From: Strix aluco
Taxonomy: Eukaryota > Chordata > Aves > Strigiformes > Strigidae
DNA length: 64,000 bases
Direction of reading: 5' to 3'
Assembly (NCBI RefSeq): GCF_031877795.1
Contig: NC_133933.1
Span: 22,162,029 to 22,226,028 of the forward strand
The notes beneath the pieces are model-generated. The model saw only the letters and a program-made list of their open reading frames with translations, searched no databases and was not told the DNA's origin. Made by a program: the position numbers and the translations under genes. Position 1 is the stretch's first letter. Every line of letters begins with the position of its first letter. This document shows, one piece after another, positions 45,765 through 59,700 of the stretch.

Positions 45765-48700
45765 CTGCAGAAGGAAAGATGCTTAAGTTAAGAGGCTAAT
45801 GAATTGTGACTTTTTAAAACAGCGTTGCTAAGACCACGTTAACCCACAAAGCACAAATGCTGCACAGTCTCCTCCTGTATACATACATGCTCTTTATCTG
45901 CACCATCCAGATTTTATTCTTGTGGTGCCAAATGCATTGTATTGTCTCCTTCCAAAACTCTCTTGGGAAGCAAACATTTTGTATGTTCAACAGGGGATCA
46001 GTGTGAATCTGGGTTTGCTTGCAGACTGAGACAGGTTTGAGTGAAAAGCCTTGTTCCAGACTCCACTGGAGGAAAAGTCTTACCTCTGTTATGCATCTGC
46101 TTAGCTTGGTTACAGTGATTTCTGAGTACACCAACATGACTGTGGGATGGATATTCTGGTGGTATAAATCTGCCACTCTGGAGACAGGACAACTGAGACA
46201 CAGAAAGTGTAAATGGTGTTCCTGAGGTCGCAGTGGCAATCTCTAGGGGCACAGGGACTTTATGAATCAGGATTGATTATAGCAGTGGAGCCAGTCATGA
46301 ATATCTCACATCATGGGCCTTTGTGCTGAAATGCACCCTGTGTTGCTGTAACTAATTAAAGCGGTTTAAGCTCAACATGGGGAAATATTCTAGAGTTATC
46401 TGGGAATCGTTACTTTATTTTAAGTACATAAACTGCTAAACTGAATTAGCTTTCCACTACAGACAAGCTGTTATGTTCCTATTCTGACTGCTAGGACTTT
46501 AATGGTTTGAACTGCTGAAAGAAGAGGTTTGTGATACATGATCAGTCATGAAACTAATCCAGATTCAAATATCCCCTAATTGCAGAAGGTCTCACTTGGG
46601 CTGCTTGCTTTGGGCCCAATTCAGTCAACCCAATCCATTCTCAGGCCCTCCTTGAACAGTATGTTAAAGGCAATAGCATTTAATCTTCTATCTCTGCTCT
46701 ACCTCTTGGGAGATTAGCAGTCTCAATGAAATATTATTTCATTTAACTGCATACACAGAAATCCTATTACAGATTAACAGGATTTCTACAAGCAGAGCAA
46801 TTGTACATGTTATGCCTTGGTAAGATGCCAATAACTGCCGATGGCTGTCAAATGACCAAGCTTAGAAACTGGCAAAGTTAGCTCAGTCTATCCATCCCCA
46901 GGCTGTCCAAATGGAACCAGTTGTAGTGACGTGAGCACTGAAACCTGAACCCGAAACTCTTGTCTGGGTATCCTAAGACTAAACACAAAAGCTCTAGCTC
47001 CAGCCCTAGTTAGGGCTAACAATGTTTTAAGTCCTGATATTCCTTAGAGCATGGGATGGGCAGGAGATGTGCTTGGGAAAGGAGCGCTTTTTGCCTTCTA
47101 GAGGGGCCATGAGTGTGCAGGAGACACACAGACCTGCACACAGCACTGACATTTAATGCCTGGCAATGCTAGCCAGCAAAATGAGATGGAAGTTGCCTCT
47201 TTTTTTTTTTTTTTTTGTGTTTCTGCTAAAATGGGGTGGGTGGGAGAGGGGACTCAGCTGCCTGATGAGGAACATGCTGCTTATACAAGCTCCTGCCAGA
47301 TTATCTTTAGCAGTCTACTTCTCAGTGAATGGATGTTCTAACCAGGCATGGAAAAAGTGGAGGGATATATCCCAGAGTTTGGGAGCATGGGGGAAACGGG
47401 CTAACTCACTGATTTTCAAAATGTTTTACCTATAAAAGAGCGATGCTCTTGCAGGTTTGACTGTGTCTCCCCTCCCTTCTGCAACTAGTGCTTGAAGCTC
47501 CTAATAACACACAAAACCTCCACACAGACAAAAAGAAAGGCATTGTAATATTTGGAGAGGAGAGGTAGAGCAAGGGAAGGAGTGAAGGAAAGGAGACTGA
47601 CAGCTGGGTGGGAATAGCTTGTGATTTTGAGAGCAGATGCAAACATGGCCTGAATGAGGAGGTTTAGGTGTACAGCATCTGGTTTAGGGAGACCTTTTGA
47701 AATTTCCCTCTGTCATCTGAATGAATTTCAAAGTAGAGAAAGCCCTGGATGCTTAATGAACTTGAAGGACTAAGATGGATCAGAGTGTGGTGGTTTGTCT
47801 GCTATGGCATCTGCTATAAGAGCAGGGGTCAGCACCTGTGCATGGGGATGTGGTGCCCACAGCTGTGGCAACCGTTCTGGTCCTCAGCGGGAGGAGACAA
47901 CCAGCAGTGATGTGAGGGGCTCTCAGAGCTTTTGCCACATGCTGATTCCTAAAGTGGTCCTTCTCTGCCCGTTGGCACGTTTGCTGTGGTATTTGTATTT
48001 GAAGTGTAAGAAAACACACAGTAGTGTATTGCATCTTAAATCAGTGCATGTGGTAATTAATGGGCTAAATTTCCCTTTTGCTTATATTGATATAAATTAG
48101 GACTAACTCAGTAGGACTACTTTTGATGTCCATTTGTATAAATGGTAAGCTGAATTTGGCTCAGGATATATTTTGTTCTTCCAAATTGCTGTATATCGTA
48201 ACACTTGGATATGTAATTTTTTTCATGAAAGAGATGATTTTATTTACAGTGGTTTTTTATATTACTTTCTATGCTCTGACAGACTAGAATCGAAAGATAA
48301 TACACCCCATTGAAGCATAAAGTAGCTAACAATTTATAATAGACTGTTTTTAAAACTGATCCATAAAACCGCCAGGGCTTTTGTCTTGCAAGGTTCGACA
48401 TAAAGCCTCTTTTGAAAACATTTGTTTCTGCTAGCGGGCACTGGAGTAGAAAAAGCTGACTTCACACAGTACATAACAACAGAAAACCCAGCAACAGCGT
48501 ACAGAACTTTTAGGAAATCTTCAAATGTCAGAATATAATGTAATATTACAACTGGGAATGCAAAACAGTGCATTTCCCAGGGTTTTTTGCAGATTTTGTT
48601 CAGCATGTTCCTCTACTGTCAGTGTGGGAAACTTAGCCCTTATTCTGTCTTCGGGGAGGGAATGCCTGGACACCTGAGTTCAGTATCCATGACTGTCCCT

Positions 48701-48890
48701 GTACTTGCAACTCTCTGAGTGCTCGTGCACTTACACGTGCAATTTTATCTCCTGTTAGGGTTGGTCTTGCAATCCCTACTCATGGAGGTGATTCATGTGA
48801 TTTCAGCTGTTCTGTGGCAAGAGTAAAAATACTCCTCTCATGAGGAAAGGTTACCTGAGAAGGATCTTAATCTTCTTGTGTAGCTTAAAG

Positions 48891-49150
48891 CAGTGGTTCT
48901 CCACCTGCGGTCTGCAGACCCCTGGGGGGCCGCGGTGTCGTCACAGTGGGGTCTGTGAAGGCTTAAAGCAGGGGTGGGGAACGTCCAGCCCGGAAACATT
49001 TGATCTGGCCCACGGCAAGCACTGTGCCTCCTCTTCCCACAAACCCCTCTCCTCAACGCTCCTCTCATACTCAAGCCCACCCCCCCCACCCCCCAGCCTG
49101 CCCTCACACACTAGTATATTCAGTGCTAGTAGGGTTGGTGGGACCCACTT
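48891..49150. mobile_element. hAT-like DNA transposon fragments
   Basis: Two blocks begin with ends typical of hAT elements: CAGTGGTTCTCCACCTGCGG at 48891, and CAGGGGTGGGGAACGTCCAG at 48969. An identical 8-bp GCTTAAAG precedes each (48883-48890 and 48961-48968), the length of a hAT target duplication. I found no matching opposite ends, so these are fragments or short non-autonomous copies. They lie in the PCARE intron. Confidence 0.45.
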
Positions 49151-49766
49151 TGACTAGGCAGTTTTTCTCTTAAAGACATTTTCTTAACCCACCAGCCCTC
49201 TTTAGGGCCACAACAGGGCTGAAGTCTGTTCCTTCATTGTCTGTACAATGAATCTCCAGTACCTATGGGGGGTTTTTCCACTTCAAAAACTGGGCTTGGG
49301 CTTTGGACCCATCAAGACTTGCAATCAGTACCTAGATCTAAAAGCCCACACGAGAAGCTCAAAATTTCAAGCTATAAGGATCCATATAGATCTTTGACTA
49401 CACATTATCTATCCCCCATTCTTGCCAGCTGATTTGAAACATTCTAATACAGATTTCAGCTGAACAGTTTACTGTCTTAGAGGCTGATGTTAGGAACAAT
49501 ACCCTGTCTCTTTGTCCAAGCCCACCTTCTCATGGTTATTGAAAGATGTTTATAGCCTGAGGGTTAGTTCAGAGCTTTTAAAAATGGAATGTGGATGTCC
49601 TTAGCCCCCACACAAATAAGTGGAGTTCTATGCCATGAACCCAAAACTGAATTTTCCCTGGGGTGACTGTCACAGCAGATGTGTAAGTGTAAGGCTAGAG
49701 CAAGCCATGGAAAGTTAACTCTTCCCTTTATTCAGACTGGTAGTCTACTGAAATCTGGGCCAGACA

Positions 49767-49830
49767 ATAGAATAGAATATTTCAGCTGGAAGGGACCTAC
49801 AACGATCATCTAGTCCAACTGCAATGTTAT
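49767..49830 (-). mobile_element. CR1 LINE 3' end fragment
   Basis: AATAGAATAGAATATTTCAG, then CTGGAAGGGACCTACAACGA, then TCATCTAGTCCAACTGC: the reverse complement of a CR1 3' terminus with its short tandem tail. It lies in the PCARE intron about 150 bp from the donor. Confidence 0.8.
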
Positions 49831-49973
49831 CTTTGCCCAACCATCTGTTCTACACATGAACAGGGAACTTTTCTGGGAAAGCCCTTAACAACATTAATTT
49901 CCCATCAGGGGTTTAGAAAGCCAATGCAGTGCTATACTTCTGCTTTCTTGGTCTAAAGTGGGAAGTTTCTTAC

Positions 49974-52900
49974 CTTGCTTGGTTAAGCATGGGTTCGCTG
50001 CCAGATGTTACGGGAGCTGGAAGACGAAACTGGACCCCTGGTCGGCGGTCAGAGAAACTTCTCTTCACAAATGGCTGAGGACTGGTCGCACTCAGGGACA
50101 GCTTTCTGATCCGGTCTCCAGGCTGCCGGAAAAGCAGACTACTCTTTTGGGAAAGCGATGAAGCTTCAGGCTGGCTGGTCAGCTCCACAGTGGGTTTGGT
50201 GGGTACCAGAGGAGGTCTGGCTTCGAATAAGGAAGAGGTGGCCAGGCAAAATATCGAACGGGCGTTGCTGCCCCTCTTGGAGGATGAGAGCTGGTGCTCG
50301 TCCCCAGCATCCAGCCCAGCTCTTGGCCCCTTGTAAGAGCGGGATGGGGAGGTTGGTGGGGAGGGGGTGGTGGGGAATGGAGGGGGGCTTGCATCTCGGC
50401 GGTAGGCTGGGGAGCCCAGCAGCTGGTGTGGCGTTGGCGAGCTTTGCTTGTGCCCTGCGGGAGGGCTGAGTGGTTTTCGCTGGGGTGGTGGAGAGGACAG
50501 CTTCTTCTGCAAGGGTGGGCTGGGAACCCTGGGGCTAGAGGGAGGACTGGGTTTCCTCTGCATGGTGGGTGAGCTTGTTTGCGGGTTGCTAAAAGCCTTC
50601 AGAGAGCGTCTGTGGTGTGCTGGGGGGCTGAAAAGCCGTTTCTCAGTTGGTGGAGAAGAAGGAGGAGTTCTCGTTGGGGAGACCCTCCTGGCAAATGATG
50701 AGCCTTTTTCATTTCTCCTGAGCGAATCAGGAGAACCGTGCTTCTGGTATTGCACTGAAGTTGCTTGTGAATTCGGCTCTTTGCTCTCTGAGCTGTTGCT
50801 CTGTCGTTTTGAAACTCCACTGGGATTTTGAAGAGGAATAATTTTATGGGTTTGCTTGTACAAATCTGCAGCCTCTCTTCTCTGGGTTGCCAATATCTCC
50901 TCCTGGCTAGGGATGTGCACGTTGGTAGGGTTCAGCTCCAGAGAGTACCTCTGCAGTTTCTCATCCCCTGCTGCAGTATTCCTTAGACCTTTACTAGCCA
51001 TCACACTGGGGCCACTGATATTTTTACTTGGCAGTAGGTCAATGGACTGAAGGGAGGCTTTCATTTTTGGGGAAACTCGTGATTTCTTAGTAGCATGAAA
51101 TTCTGTTTTGGTGGGCTTTTTGGCATCTTCTGAAGAGTTCCCTTCTATTCTTGCAGTTTCTTCAGGCTCAGTTAAGTCAAAAGAAGTGTCCATTAACATT
51201 TCAGGTGGTGGTGGTGGCAGGTTATCAATGTCTTCATCAGTCTCTTCCTTTGTGTCCTTCTTGCTTAGTTCTGCAGCCAGTGCAGGAGGAAAGGCATTTG
51301 GAAAGTTAGAAGAAACTCCACTGGTGTTTGAAGGGTTTGTGCCTTCTACTGGTGAAATACGATGCTTAAGATTTAAAGGTGCCAGGCCTCTCTGAAAGGG
51401 AATGGTGGGTGGGATGACTGGAAGTCCAAATTTTCTGATGCACTTTATTGGTCCTAAAGATCTTAAAGGTGCAGCTTTTACAAGATTGTCAGTAGGACTG
51501 AATGTTTCAATAAGCTTTTTGACAGACTGTCGGGGGACACAGCTATTGCTACTGAGCGTTTGTGCTCCAGGAGGCTCCTTTTCTTTGCCTTCTGATGTCT
51601 CCTGGGGGGGCATAGTAGCTCTGAAAGGTTTCCAGCCTCTTTTTTCATCCAGCTGATGGGCAGGATTTTGATCAACCATAAACAAAGGGACTTTATCCTG
51701 GTTAGGCAGGATGCTGAAATTTTTTGAGAGGCACGCCTTCAGTTTGCTAGAGGACCTAGATATAATTTGCTCATCCTGCAAGTAAGGTGCTGTTCGTCTT
51801 TTCCGAGTCTCTGGTTTGTTATCTGTATCCTTCTTTCCGTAAAACATTTCCAGCTTTTTGCTTAGCTCTTTTTGAGTTCTCTGAAGCTCTAGGAGGGTCG
51901 GGTCCTCTGCCTGGCTTCTGAGGGACTCCTCTGACCTGGACCGTCGTTGTTTCCCGAAGGTTTTCTGGCTGCCCGTCGCTGTACTGGGCCTTGTTGTTAG
52001 GACTGCTCTTCCGCTCTCATCCTCTATCCATTCTTTACGTCCAGATTTAGCTGGGACAAACTTGATTTTTTCACTGATGGCATCTTTCATCTTCAGAATA
52101 ATTTCCTCTGTCTCTGCATTCTCAGTCCTCTTGATGGACTGCCTTTGTGTGTTATCAGCGACTGCAGGCGAAGACAGGGGCCTCCTCGGCAGAGTATCCT
52201 TCCCCATTTCTGATAAACTTGTGTTGTCATCATCCTCCCCCAGGGTACTCCCTTCATTGTCATCATCATCATCAGAAGGAAAATCTGTTGATTCACAGAG
52301 TTTGAAGTGTTCACCTTCCTGAGTGGAGTCAGACTGGAACGAATTACAGGAGTGGCTTTTGCTCAAGCTTGCATGTCGGGGCATGGTAGAAATGCCTTCT
52401 GGTGCTCCACCCTGACAAGAAGTTGCTTCCTTACTCCGCATGGATGAATAAAATATATCATTAGAATTCCTTTCAACTGCACAGTCACGGGATGCGGCTG
52501 TCCCTGGTGACACTGCCCCATCATGCACATGCCCCACTGTTCTGGTGTGCTTTTGGGACAGATGTCCATATGCAGAGGAATCACATGCTTGTCCTCCATG
52601 CTGGCTGAGAGCACTGAACTCTTTGAGGGATTCATTGTCCACACCAATGCCACTGTCCTCAGAATAGAGAGTCCTGTCATCACCGCGGGACTGAGAGGAT
52701 CCCAGTGCCGAGGCTTCCAGCAGCCTTACTGTCCGTAGCAGGCGCTCATCAAAGCTTTGCTTTGCTTTCAGTTTTCCTTCCAAGCTGCTTGCAGCAGACT
52801 GCAGGTAGCTGCATGTTTCCTTCAGGGCGTCAGATGTGAGGAAGGCCAGTGTCCCACTCAGTGACTGCATTTTATTGATTGTGTACTGCAGTAGTTGTTG

Positions 52901-53743
52901 CAGAAGATCAGGGTGCTCCTTCAAATTGCCTTTTTCTGCTGGCCATGCCAGATTCCCGCCTACATCTTTGAGAAGATTTTCCCCATCATTGGCAACTTCT
53001 TCCAAGAGCTGGTTGATTTCATCAAAGCGAAGCATCAGAAAGCTTACCATCTGCTGTAGGAAGAGCTGAGTTTGGGTAGCCTGGTTGGCCATGTGAAGTA
53101 TAGTTTCATACTTGGAGAGGTTAGGATTTAAGTAGGCGTACGCGCTCTGATGAGCCTTAACAAGCAGTTCTGGGAAATCTACCTTTTTCTCTGTCTCGCA
53201 CAGGGCCAAAATGGACTTTTCTTTAATTTTGCTAGGTCGACCTTGCTTTGCCAGCTTATGACCTTTTTGCTTCTTTCCTTTCTTTGGGATTTGCTTTGCA
53301 TTGCTTTCATTCTTGTCATCCCAAATGAAAGCTGATGCTTCTGATTCACAGGAGCTTTGCTTTCTGATCTGTATGGCCTCAGTGATGTGTTTTTGAGACT
53401 CAATCAGTTTGGACATAACAACTTCAGCATCTGTGGCTGTCCTCTCAATTTTCTTGTCTTCCCTGGAAATCTGGGGATCTGAATGAGCCTTGGAAGATAA
53501 CTGCAAATTATAATTTTTATCCTGCTCTGATAGTTTATCCTCCTTTTCTCTCATGTAGTCTTTCCTCTGGATTCCATATTGGTGGAATTCATCCAGATTG
53601 TAGCAAGATGTACCTTTAACCAGCAGAGGGATTCCTTTATCTCCTGGATCAATACGCAAAATACTTTTGGGTATATTCAAAGCCTTAAGATTACTTCTTG
53701 CAATAATATTAGCAATCTCACTGCGAGAAGGTGTGCAGCCCAT
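49974..53743 (-). CDS. PCARE: PCARE exon 1 (residues 1-1257)
   Basis: The N-terminus MGCTPSRSEIANIIARSNLK has Gly2 for myristoylation and Cys3 for palmitoylation, as in mammalian PCARE. A helical N-terminal third (LLVKAHQSAYAYLNPNLSKY) follows. Further on are an acidic Asp-rich patch near residue 488, a DNLPPPPPEMLMD poly-Pro motif near residue 843 that could bind EVH1 or SH3-type partners, and a long Ser/Pro-rich tail at about residues 1030-1150 with many SPP repeats. The splice donor AAG|GTAAGA lies at 49973, so the in-frame TAA at 49970-49972 is inside the intron. The many + strand frames over this exon are shadows. Confidence 0.95.
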
Positions 53744-56700
53744 CTTTTCTCTGTCTTTTTGATTAAAAATCCAGATGAACTAGGGAAAACACAACAAAGA
53801 ATCGAACTCACTGTTTCATCCCGAACTGCAGACTGGCCTCTTTCTCATGAGTTTTCCATCACAGTCCCAGCTTTGCTGTCAGTTTTCATTGTTGTTTATC
53901 TCAATCTCACGTGCTTACTGCCTAGGATCTGCTCTTGAAGTTCCATTGTCCATTCTGACTCAGGTTTTCTTCTTTGATTCAAAAAATGAGTGTGAAAGCT
54001 CTGCTGGATTTAGAGCTAATGGATTAAGAGGACTTGCGTGCCTCACTTCTGTCTTGACAGATGTCCATTACAAGTAAGATTTTAAGCTCATTAGGGTAAG
54101 CAGGCACCAGCCAGTCAGCACCCGTGTTGTATTTATAAAGGCAGATTTTTTTGCTGCATTATACTGGGAGGCAAAAGGACTTGGTACCTGTCCCTTCTTT
54201 TTTCCCTTGTTGCAAAAACATAACATACAATTCAATGCAGAGATCCAAGGAAGAGACTGTAATTTGAAGCCTTTTTGAAGTGAAGCTATTTGAACAGTCG
54301 CGTAAATGCCACTAGATACTCCTTCACCAAAAGAAAGGTGACCTTGACTGAGTACATACCCACTGGAGAATACAAGACACGAAATCAAATGGGTTAAGAG
54401 ATGTCTGCTAGACTTCTGCTTTAAGGGTCTTCAAAATTCTCCCCTACTTGCAAGGAACAAGCTGTTTACTTTTTCATTCTAAGACTTCCAAACAAGATTT
54501 TGATTTTTCTTCCTCTCAGGTGATCATTCTTGGAAAGTATTTTTTTCTCTTCTACATAGCTTCCTAACCTGAAAATTCAAGCTGCACAATAACAGTATCT
54601 GTAGAATAAGTTTCGCGTATGTTAAGATGGTGTCTGCATCTAGTGGATCTAAACTGTAGAATTTCAGATTAAAAAAAAAAAATTAATTTTTTTCCTTCCT
54701 CTGGATGCCCTGGGATAAAATTTGAAGTCACAAAAGTGACTTGCTTATGGTTATTATTATTGCTTACCGTTATTTTCATTGGCCAGGACTTAGTTCTCTT
54801 AACTGCAAGACTTTACGGGTTAAAACTCTAAGAAAAAAAGCTAATAAATTAAAAATATAGAGCCATTTCTGAAAAAAAAAACCCCAAACCTACAAACCAA
54901 CAAACTGTTTTTTGAATCATTTGTGAGGTCAGGACAGAATAAGACCACTCTGAAAGAGAGATTAAAGAAGCCAAAGTGGGAATTGGACGAAGATATTTAT
55001 CTTTTCCAAGTGTTTATTTATGAAGGGTGATATGTGGATGAGGGTGATAATACCAATCATGTCCAATTTCCCTCTTTATTACTCAGACTGGCCTAAATGG
55101 ATTAATCTTTTATTTTCCAGATGCAGGTTTTCTACTGAAGGTGGCCATTTCTCAGTGTCGCAAAGGTTACAGACAGTGGTGGCCAACTCTAACGCTGGCT
55201 AGAAGCCTACTGCTTCTCTCTAGCAATGTGATCTCTAACTGTGTGGTCACAGGTATCTCGTCTGATTCCCAAAAATCTTTACACGGTGCCAAGCCTATAA
55301 AACATTCTCAGACTTTAAAGAACTGCTCGCATGCTTCATTCCTTGGTGCTGCACTGCAATAGCTGAACATCTGCATGGAAAGTCATTATTCTCTGTAGCA
55401 TTATTGTTCAAATATCTTTTTCTGTTCAACAGGGGCAGCAAAATTACCTTGTTTTACAGGGGACAAGGCATTGTCCTGGGTGATTCCCAGGAAAAATTGT
55501 AAAACTCTATGCGCTTTCTCCAAAGTAATTTTTCTGGAACACATAAATTGTACTTAATATACATGATGGCCTAATCATTTCCCTCAGTGCTTTTCTGGAA
55601 AGCATCAGGTAATTACTTCCTGGCTCTGCTTCTTGCAAGTCATGTAGCTCATGCTCTGGCTGCTTAGGTGTCTTGCCACGATGTGGTTTCTATACAATGG
55701 TCCCAGCTCTTTTTGCATTCCCTTTTAGGCATGTGTCTAATGGGTTCAAGGTGGAGAAACGGAGCAGATTTAGGCAGCTGTTTCATCCTAGTGATCCTAA
55801 GGGTCAGGATGCTGTAGCCCTCTGCAATGTCAAGGAAAACACAGTAGATCAAGCAACTAGCCTTAGTGCACCTCTTCTGTTTACAGTGGGAGTTGAGAGA
55901 CATCTTTCTGTATCTGCTTAATATTTGTGCTATAAAATTTTTTGCGACTCCTTCAAAAAGCAGTTCCAACAGTTGCATTGTTTGCACTGGGAATTTTGAC
56001 AATTAACTTTTTCTTTTTATTCACTTTTTCCTTTGGATTTACAGTCATGTCACTTTTTGGGTTTTCTCTAGCTATTTTCAGGACATGCATTACCATCTTA
56101 CAGGAAATACATGCATCGTTAAAAAAATGAAAAATCCTGGTTTATGATTATTTACTCTGCATCATTTATTATTTTAAATTAATATTCAGTTTATTATTTA
56201 TTTATTATTAAACAGAGATCTAGAGTAATAGAAAATGTGTTTTAACAAGGCATCTGTTTTATCCTAACTTTAATTGCAGTTTGCATGTATATGTGACTAT
56301 TTAATGTTGCGTCAAACTTTTTGGCTTCTTTGAGAGAGCAGAAACGTTGATGTGCCTGTTTCCAACCATGTATGAAACTGCATTTTCCTCATCAATATTC
56401 TTGTTACTAAGTAGTTATATTTTGCTTTGCATGTCTGAGGCACTTTAGAAAAACACAAATGCTTTACCTCATAGAAAATGCTAGGGAAAATGCTTTGTCT
56501 CATGTTCACGCAACAAAAGAGAAGACAAAATGGATAAGTTAGGAAAAAAAACAGTGATGGAAGAGAATATCAATAGGAGAATGACAAGGAAATATTTCTG
56601 AGTGTAAGGGGATTAGATGAATTTGTAATCTGTAATTTATGATTGCTATATGTTGATATCATCCCTAGTGCAGTTACTATAGTAATGTATTTTGGTTTAC

Positions 56701-59700
56701 TGTGCTACTGTTTGCAGAACACAAGTTGAAAAGGAAAGAGTTGGTCATGTTCAAGTAGATGCCCAAGTGTTGTTACCTCTGTACTTGCCGACTCAAGAAA
56801 TTTTACAGGTACCCCAGATGAACACAAAACTGTGTTTGAGGAACAGACCTTAGGAAAGCACCAAAAATAAGATAATTAAAGATTAAAGGAGGCTTTCCCT
56901 TGCATGTGGACTGAGTGTAAATTGCCTTTGCTCTTACTTTCACATACTTTCTTCCTGTTGTTAAAATTAGGAGTATTCTCATTTTGAGGGAGCTGCCTGG
57001 TCACATAGCACTCCTCGAGGGAAGAACTTAAATGTTCAAACCCTGTCAGATATAGTTGGTGCAAAGATGATGAAAACCAAGGACTAGTGGTGAAAGTGGC
57101 ACTATAAGTGCCCTAGAAAAAGCAAGAATAAGGCCCGAACCTGGATGGAGTTATATGGTACTCAGACCCCAGAGGTGTTACCAGTGCTGTAACTACGGGA
57201 TAGATTTTAGGGCCTTTTATGGAGGAAGAGTCAGTTGATTAAAAACTGTAAGAAATTTCAGTGTGAAACTAGTAACATAAGCTTAAAAATTATGGAAACA
57301 ATGAAAAATGATAATGAGGGACTGCTTTTGAGAGGCTGTGGGCTTTAAAAGGGGAATATGCATAAATGCTCATACCGGGTCTTAAAAATTTAAGATTTGT
57401 ATTTGTGGATGGCTTCTGGGGAAACTGAATTTCTGCTCACTGAGGAGTTACGCAGAGCCTGAGTTTAAAGAATTATTTTACTCTGAAAGAAATTTGCTTT
57501 TTCTTCTTTTGTATCAGCAAATTGAATATAACCAGGGAGCTGTTCATATTGTTGGCCTAGATATCACTAAATAAATAAGAAATTGCTGCTTTTTATTTCA
57601 GCTTCTCCTGCAGAGCTGACACTGTTCTCGGAGATGAAGTAGATTCTCTCCTTTCTGTAATCACTAACAGAAATACTTACAAAGCTTCATCCTGTTTCCC
57701 CTGTGGAAACCTGTTGACAATGGTAAGGAATAGGAATATCATGGTTTGAAGGAAATCTAGTTGCAAAGAATTAAATGAAACCAGTGAGTCTATACAGAGC
57801 CTTTATTAGTGGTGATGGTGCAAGCAAAAGATAACATTAATCTTGATTCTGGGTCAAGGATAACCTTTTCAGAACTGGCTGTCTGAAGCTCAACTCATGC
57901 CTTCTCTTTTTTTTTTTTTATTTCTAAGTAAATTGCTTCAGACTGATTGCATGAGAATAAATAGGAACTCAATGCTTTCAAAAACCTGTTTTGCAAAAAC
58001 AGAGCCTTTTTTTTTTTTTTTAAAACAGCAGCAGGACAAGAAAAAAAGTTATTGAAAACAGGTAGGAAACTGGTTTCTGCTCCAGAAAAAATACTTTATA
58101 AAGGAATTAACAGAGGAAGAAATATAAGTAGAAAATTAAAGAGAGTCAGTTTGAGGGGTTTGCCTGCACAGGGCTGTTGGTACACTCAGATGACCCAAAG
58201 AAGTCAAGAAAAACTGTATGACCACTTGAGTTCAGCAGTACTTTTGTGAGATATATTTACATTTGTCTATTATTTTTGGAATATGTATTCTGGTCACTTA
58301 GTCATAGTTTCTCTTTGCTAAGAAAACCATGGATATTCAAAAGCTTGCTATCTGTTATAACTAATACATTCACTGCTTGTCTCAATGGTCAAGACAGTGG
58401 CTGACACAAGGTAAGAGTTAGGGCCAAGAATTGTGTGCAACAGCATAAAGCTGTAAGTATAGATTTCCAGAGTTATGCAAATCTAGAAAATTAAAAGGGA
58501 ATGGTTCCATTAGCCTAAGCAGTGGTTACATCAGTTCTCACAAGTGGAAGCAGATTTGTGGTTGTGGAGCAGTTTCAAGGAAGACAAGTTTCTATCAGGT
58601 GAGGGACTGGCAATTTAACAGGCAGGCAGCGGCTTCTGTCATTTCTAGTGGAAAGTGGTAGTGTTGATACAGGATCTAGAAGTGAGGTCCGGGTAATCTG
58701 TATTCCTTAAAAATATCCCAACACTCTATAGAGGAGAGTGCAGCTATTTAGCCTTATGCCTTTTCCAGTGCTCAGTGGGTTCCCTCACCTAAAGCATCTC
58801 AGGGTTTCCCTGAAAATTGAGATAGATGCAGCAGTACTCCTGGCTTCCTCTCGCAGAGCATCTCAAGCCACAGTGTGCGCACTGATAGCTGTGTGAAACC
58901 ACATCAAACCCACAGGTATCTGGGAGCATGGCAGCTGCTGCCTGGCAGTGTGGTGTGCCAGGGCAGCCGTCCTGGTGCGAGTCCTGATGAGTGTGTGTGT
59001 GGAGCAGACATTTACTCTGGAGAGAGGATGATCTCCTTTTGCTGCCTCAGCACTAATGAGAGCGGAGCTGAGTGGCTCCTGATGAAGTGCTAGGCTTGAG
59101 GCTGTGGATCCAGAAGCTGTGGATGTGACCTGAGGAGCTGGGAGTTGGCACACCTAGCAGAAACTGGAAAGGGCAATTTACACGGCGGGACGCGGGCTGA
59201 TGCTTGGAGGGAAGGGTGGCGTGTCCCTCGGGAAAGAATGGGCAGGGCTGGAAAGACTGACGATGACCAGTAGCCTTTTTTGCAGGAGAGAAACCTCCTG
59301 ACTGCGAGTGGATACACAGCTTCCTTGTTTCACACTCAGCTCTGAGGGTAGCTCCTGGAGTATCATTGTCTTTTGAACACGCTTGCTGTCCCGAAGTCGC
59401 ACTGAAAGTGGTACGTAAGCGTGCTCACTTTCAGAACCTCTCTGCTGCCCTAATCCTTGCTCTAGAGTGACTCTGCTTGAAGCTGCAATGTCTTCCAAAG
59501 CCATTTAAATGATCCCTTTCCTCTGACATATAAATTTGTGAAGATGAAGGAACTGGTTAGTAATGCCCTATTTCTGCCCAAAGGAGAAATAAGAAATGAA
59601 ATAATATTTTAATTAAAACAGGCTTGTTGCTCACAAGCATTGTTTCCCCATCTTCCTCTTGAGGTGGTCAGAGCTGCTGCAGCCCATTGTTTTGAGTTGT

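Larger units (their letters stand above)
45635..53743 (-). other. PCARE: PCARE gene, complete coding region in two exons
   Basis: Photoreceptor cilium actin regulator (C2orf71 in human, retinitis pigmentosa 54). Exon 1 (49974-53743) and exon 2 (45635-45764) join in phase 2 to give 1299 codons; human PCARE is of similar length (about 1290). The protein works at the base and connecting cilium of photoreceptors, where it recruits WASF3 and actin to start outer-segment disc formation. It is convergent with TOGARAM2 and is followed on the far side by the CLIP4-type promoter, the same order as in human. The 4.2-kb intron holds a CR1 end and hAT-like fragments. Confidence 0.93.

Noticed and set aside
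49958-53936. Many + strand ORFs opposite PCARE exon 1 (for example 50448-50831 and 52062-52322)
   Set aside because: They are shadows of the PCARE coding sequence on the other strand and show no independent coding pattern.
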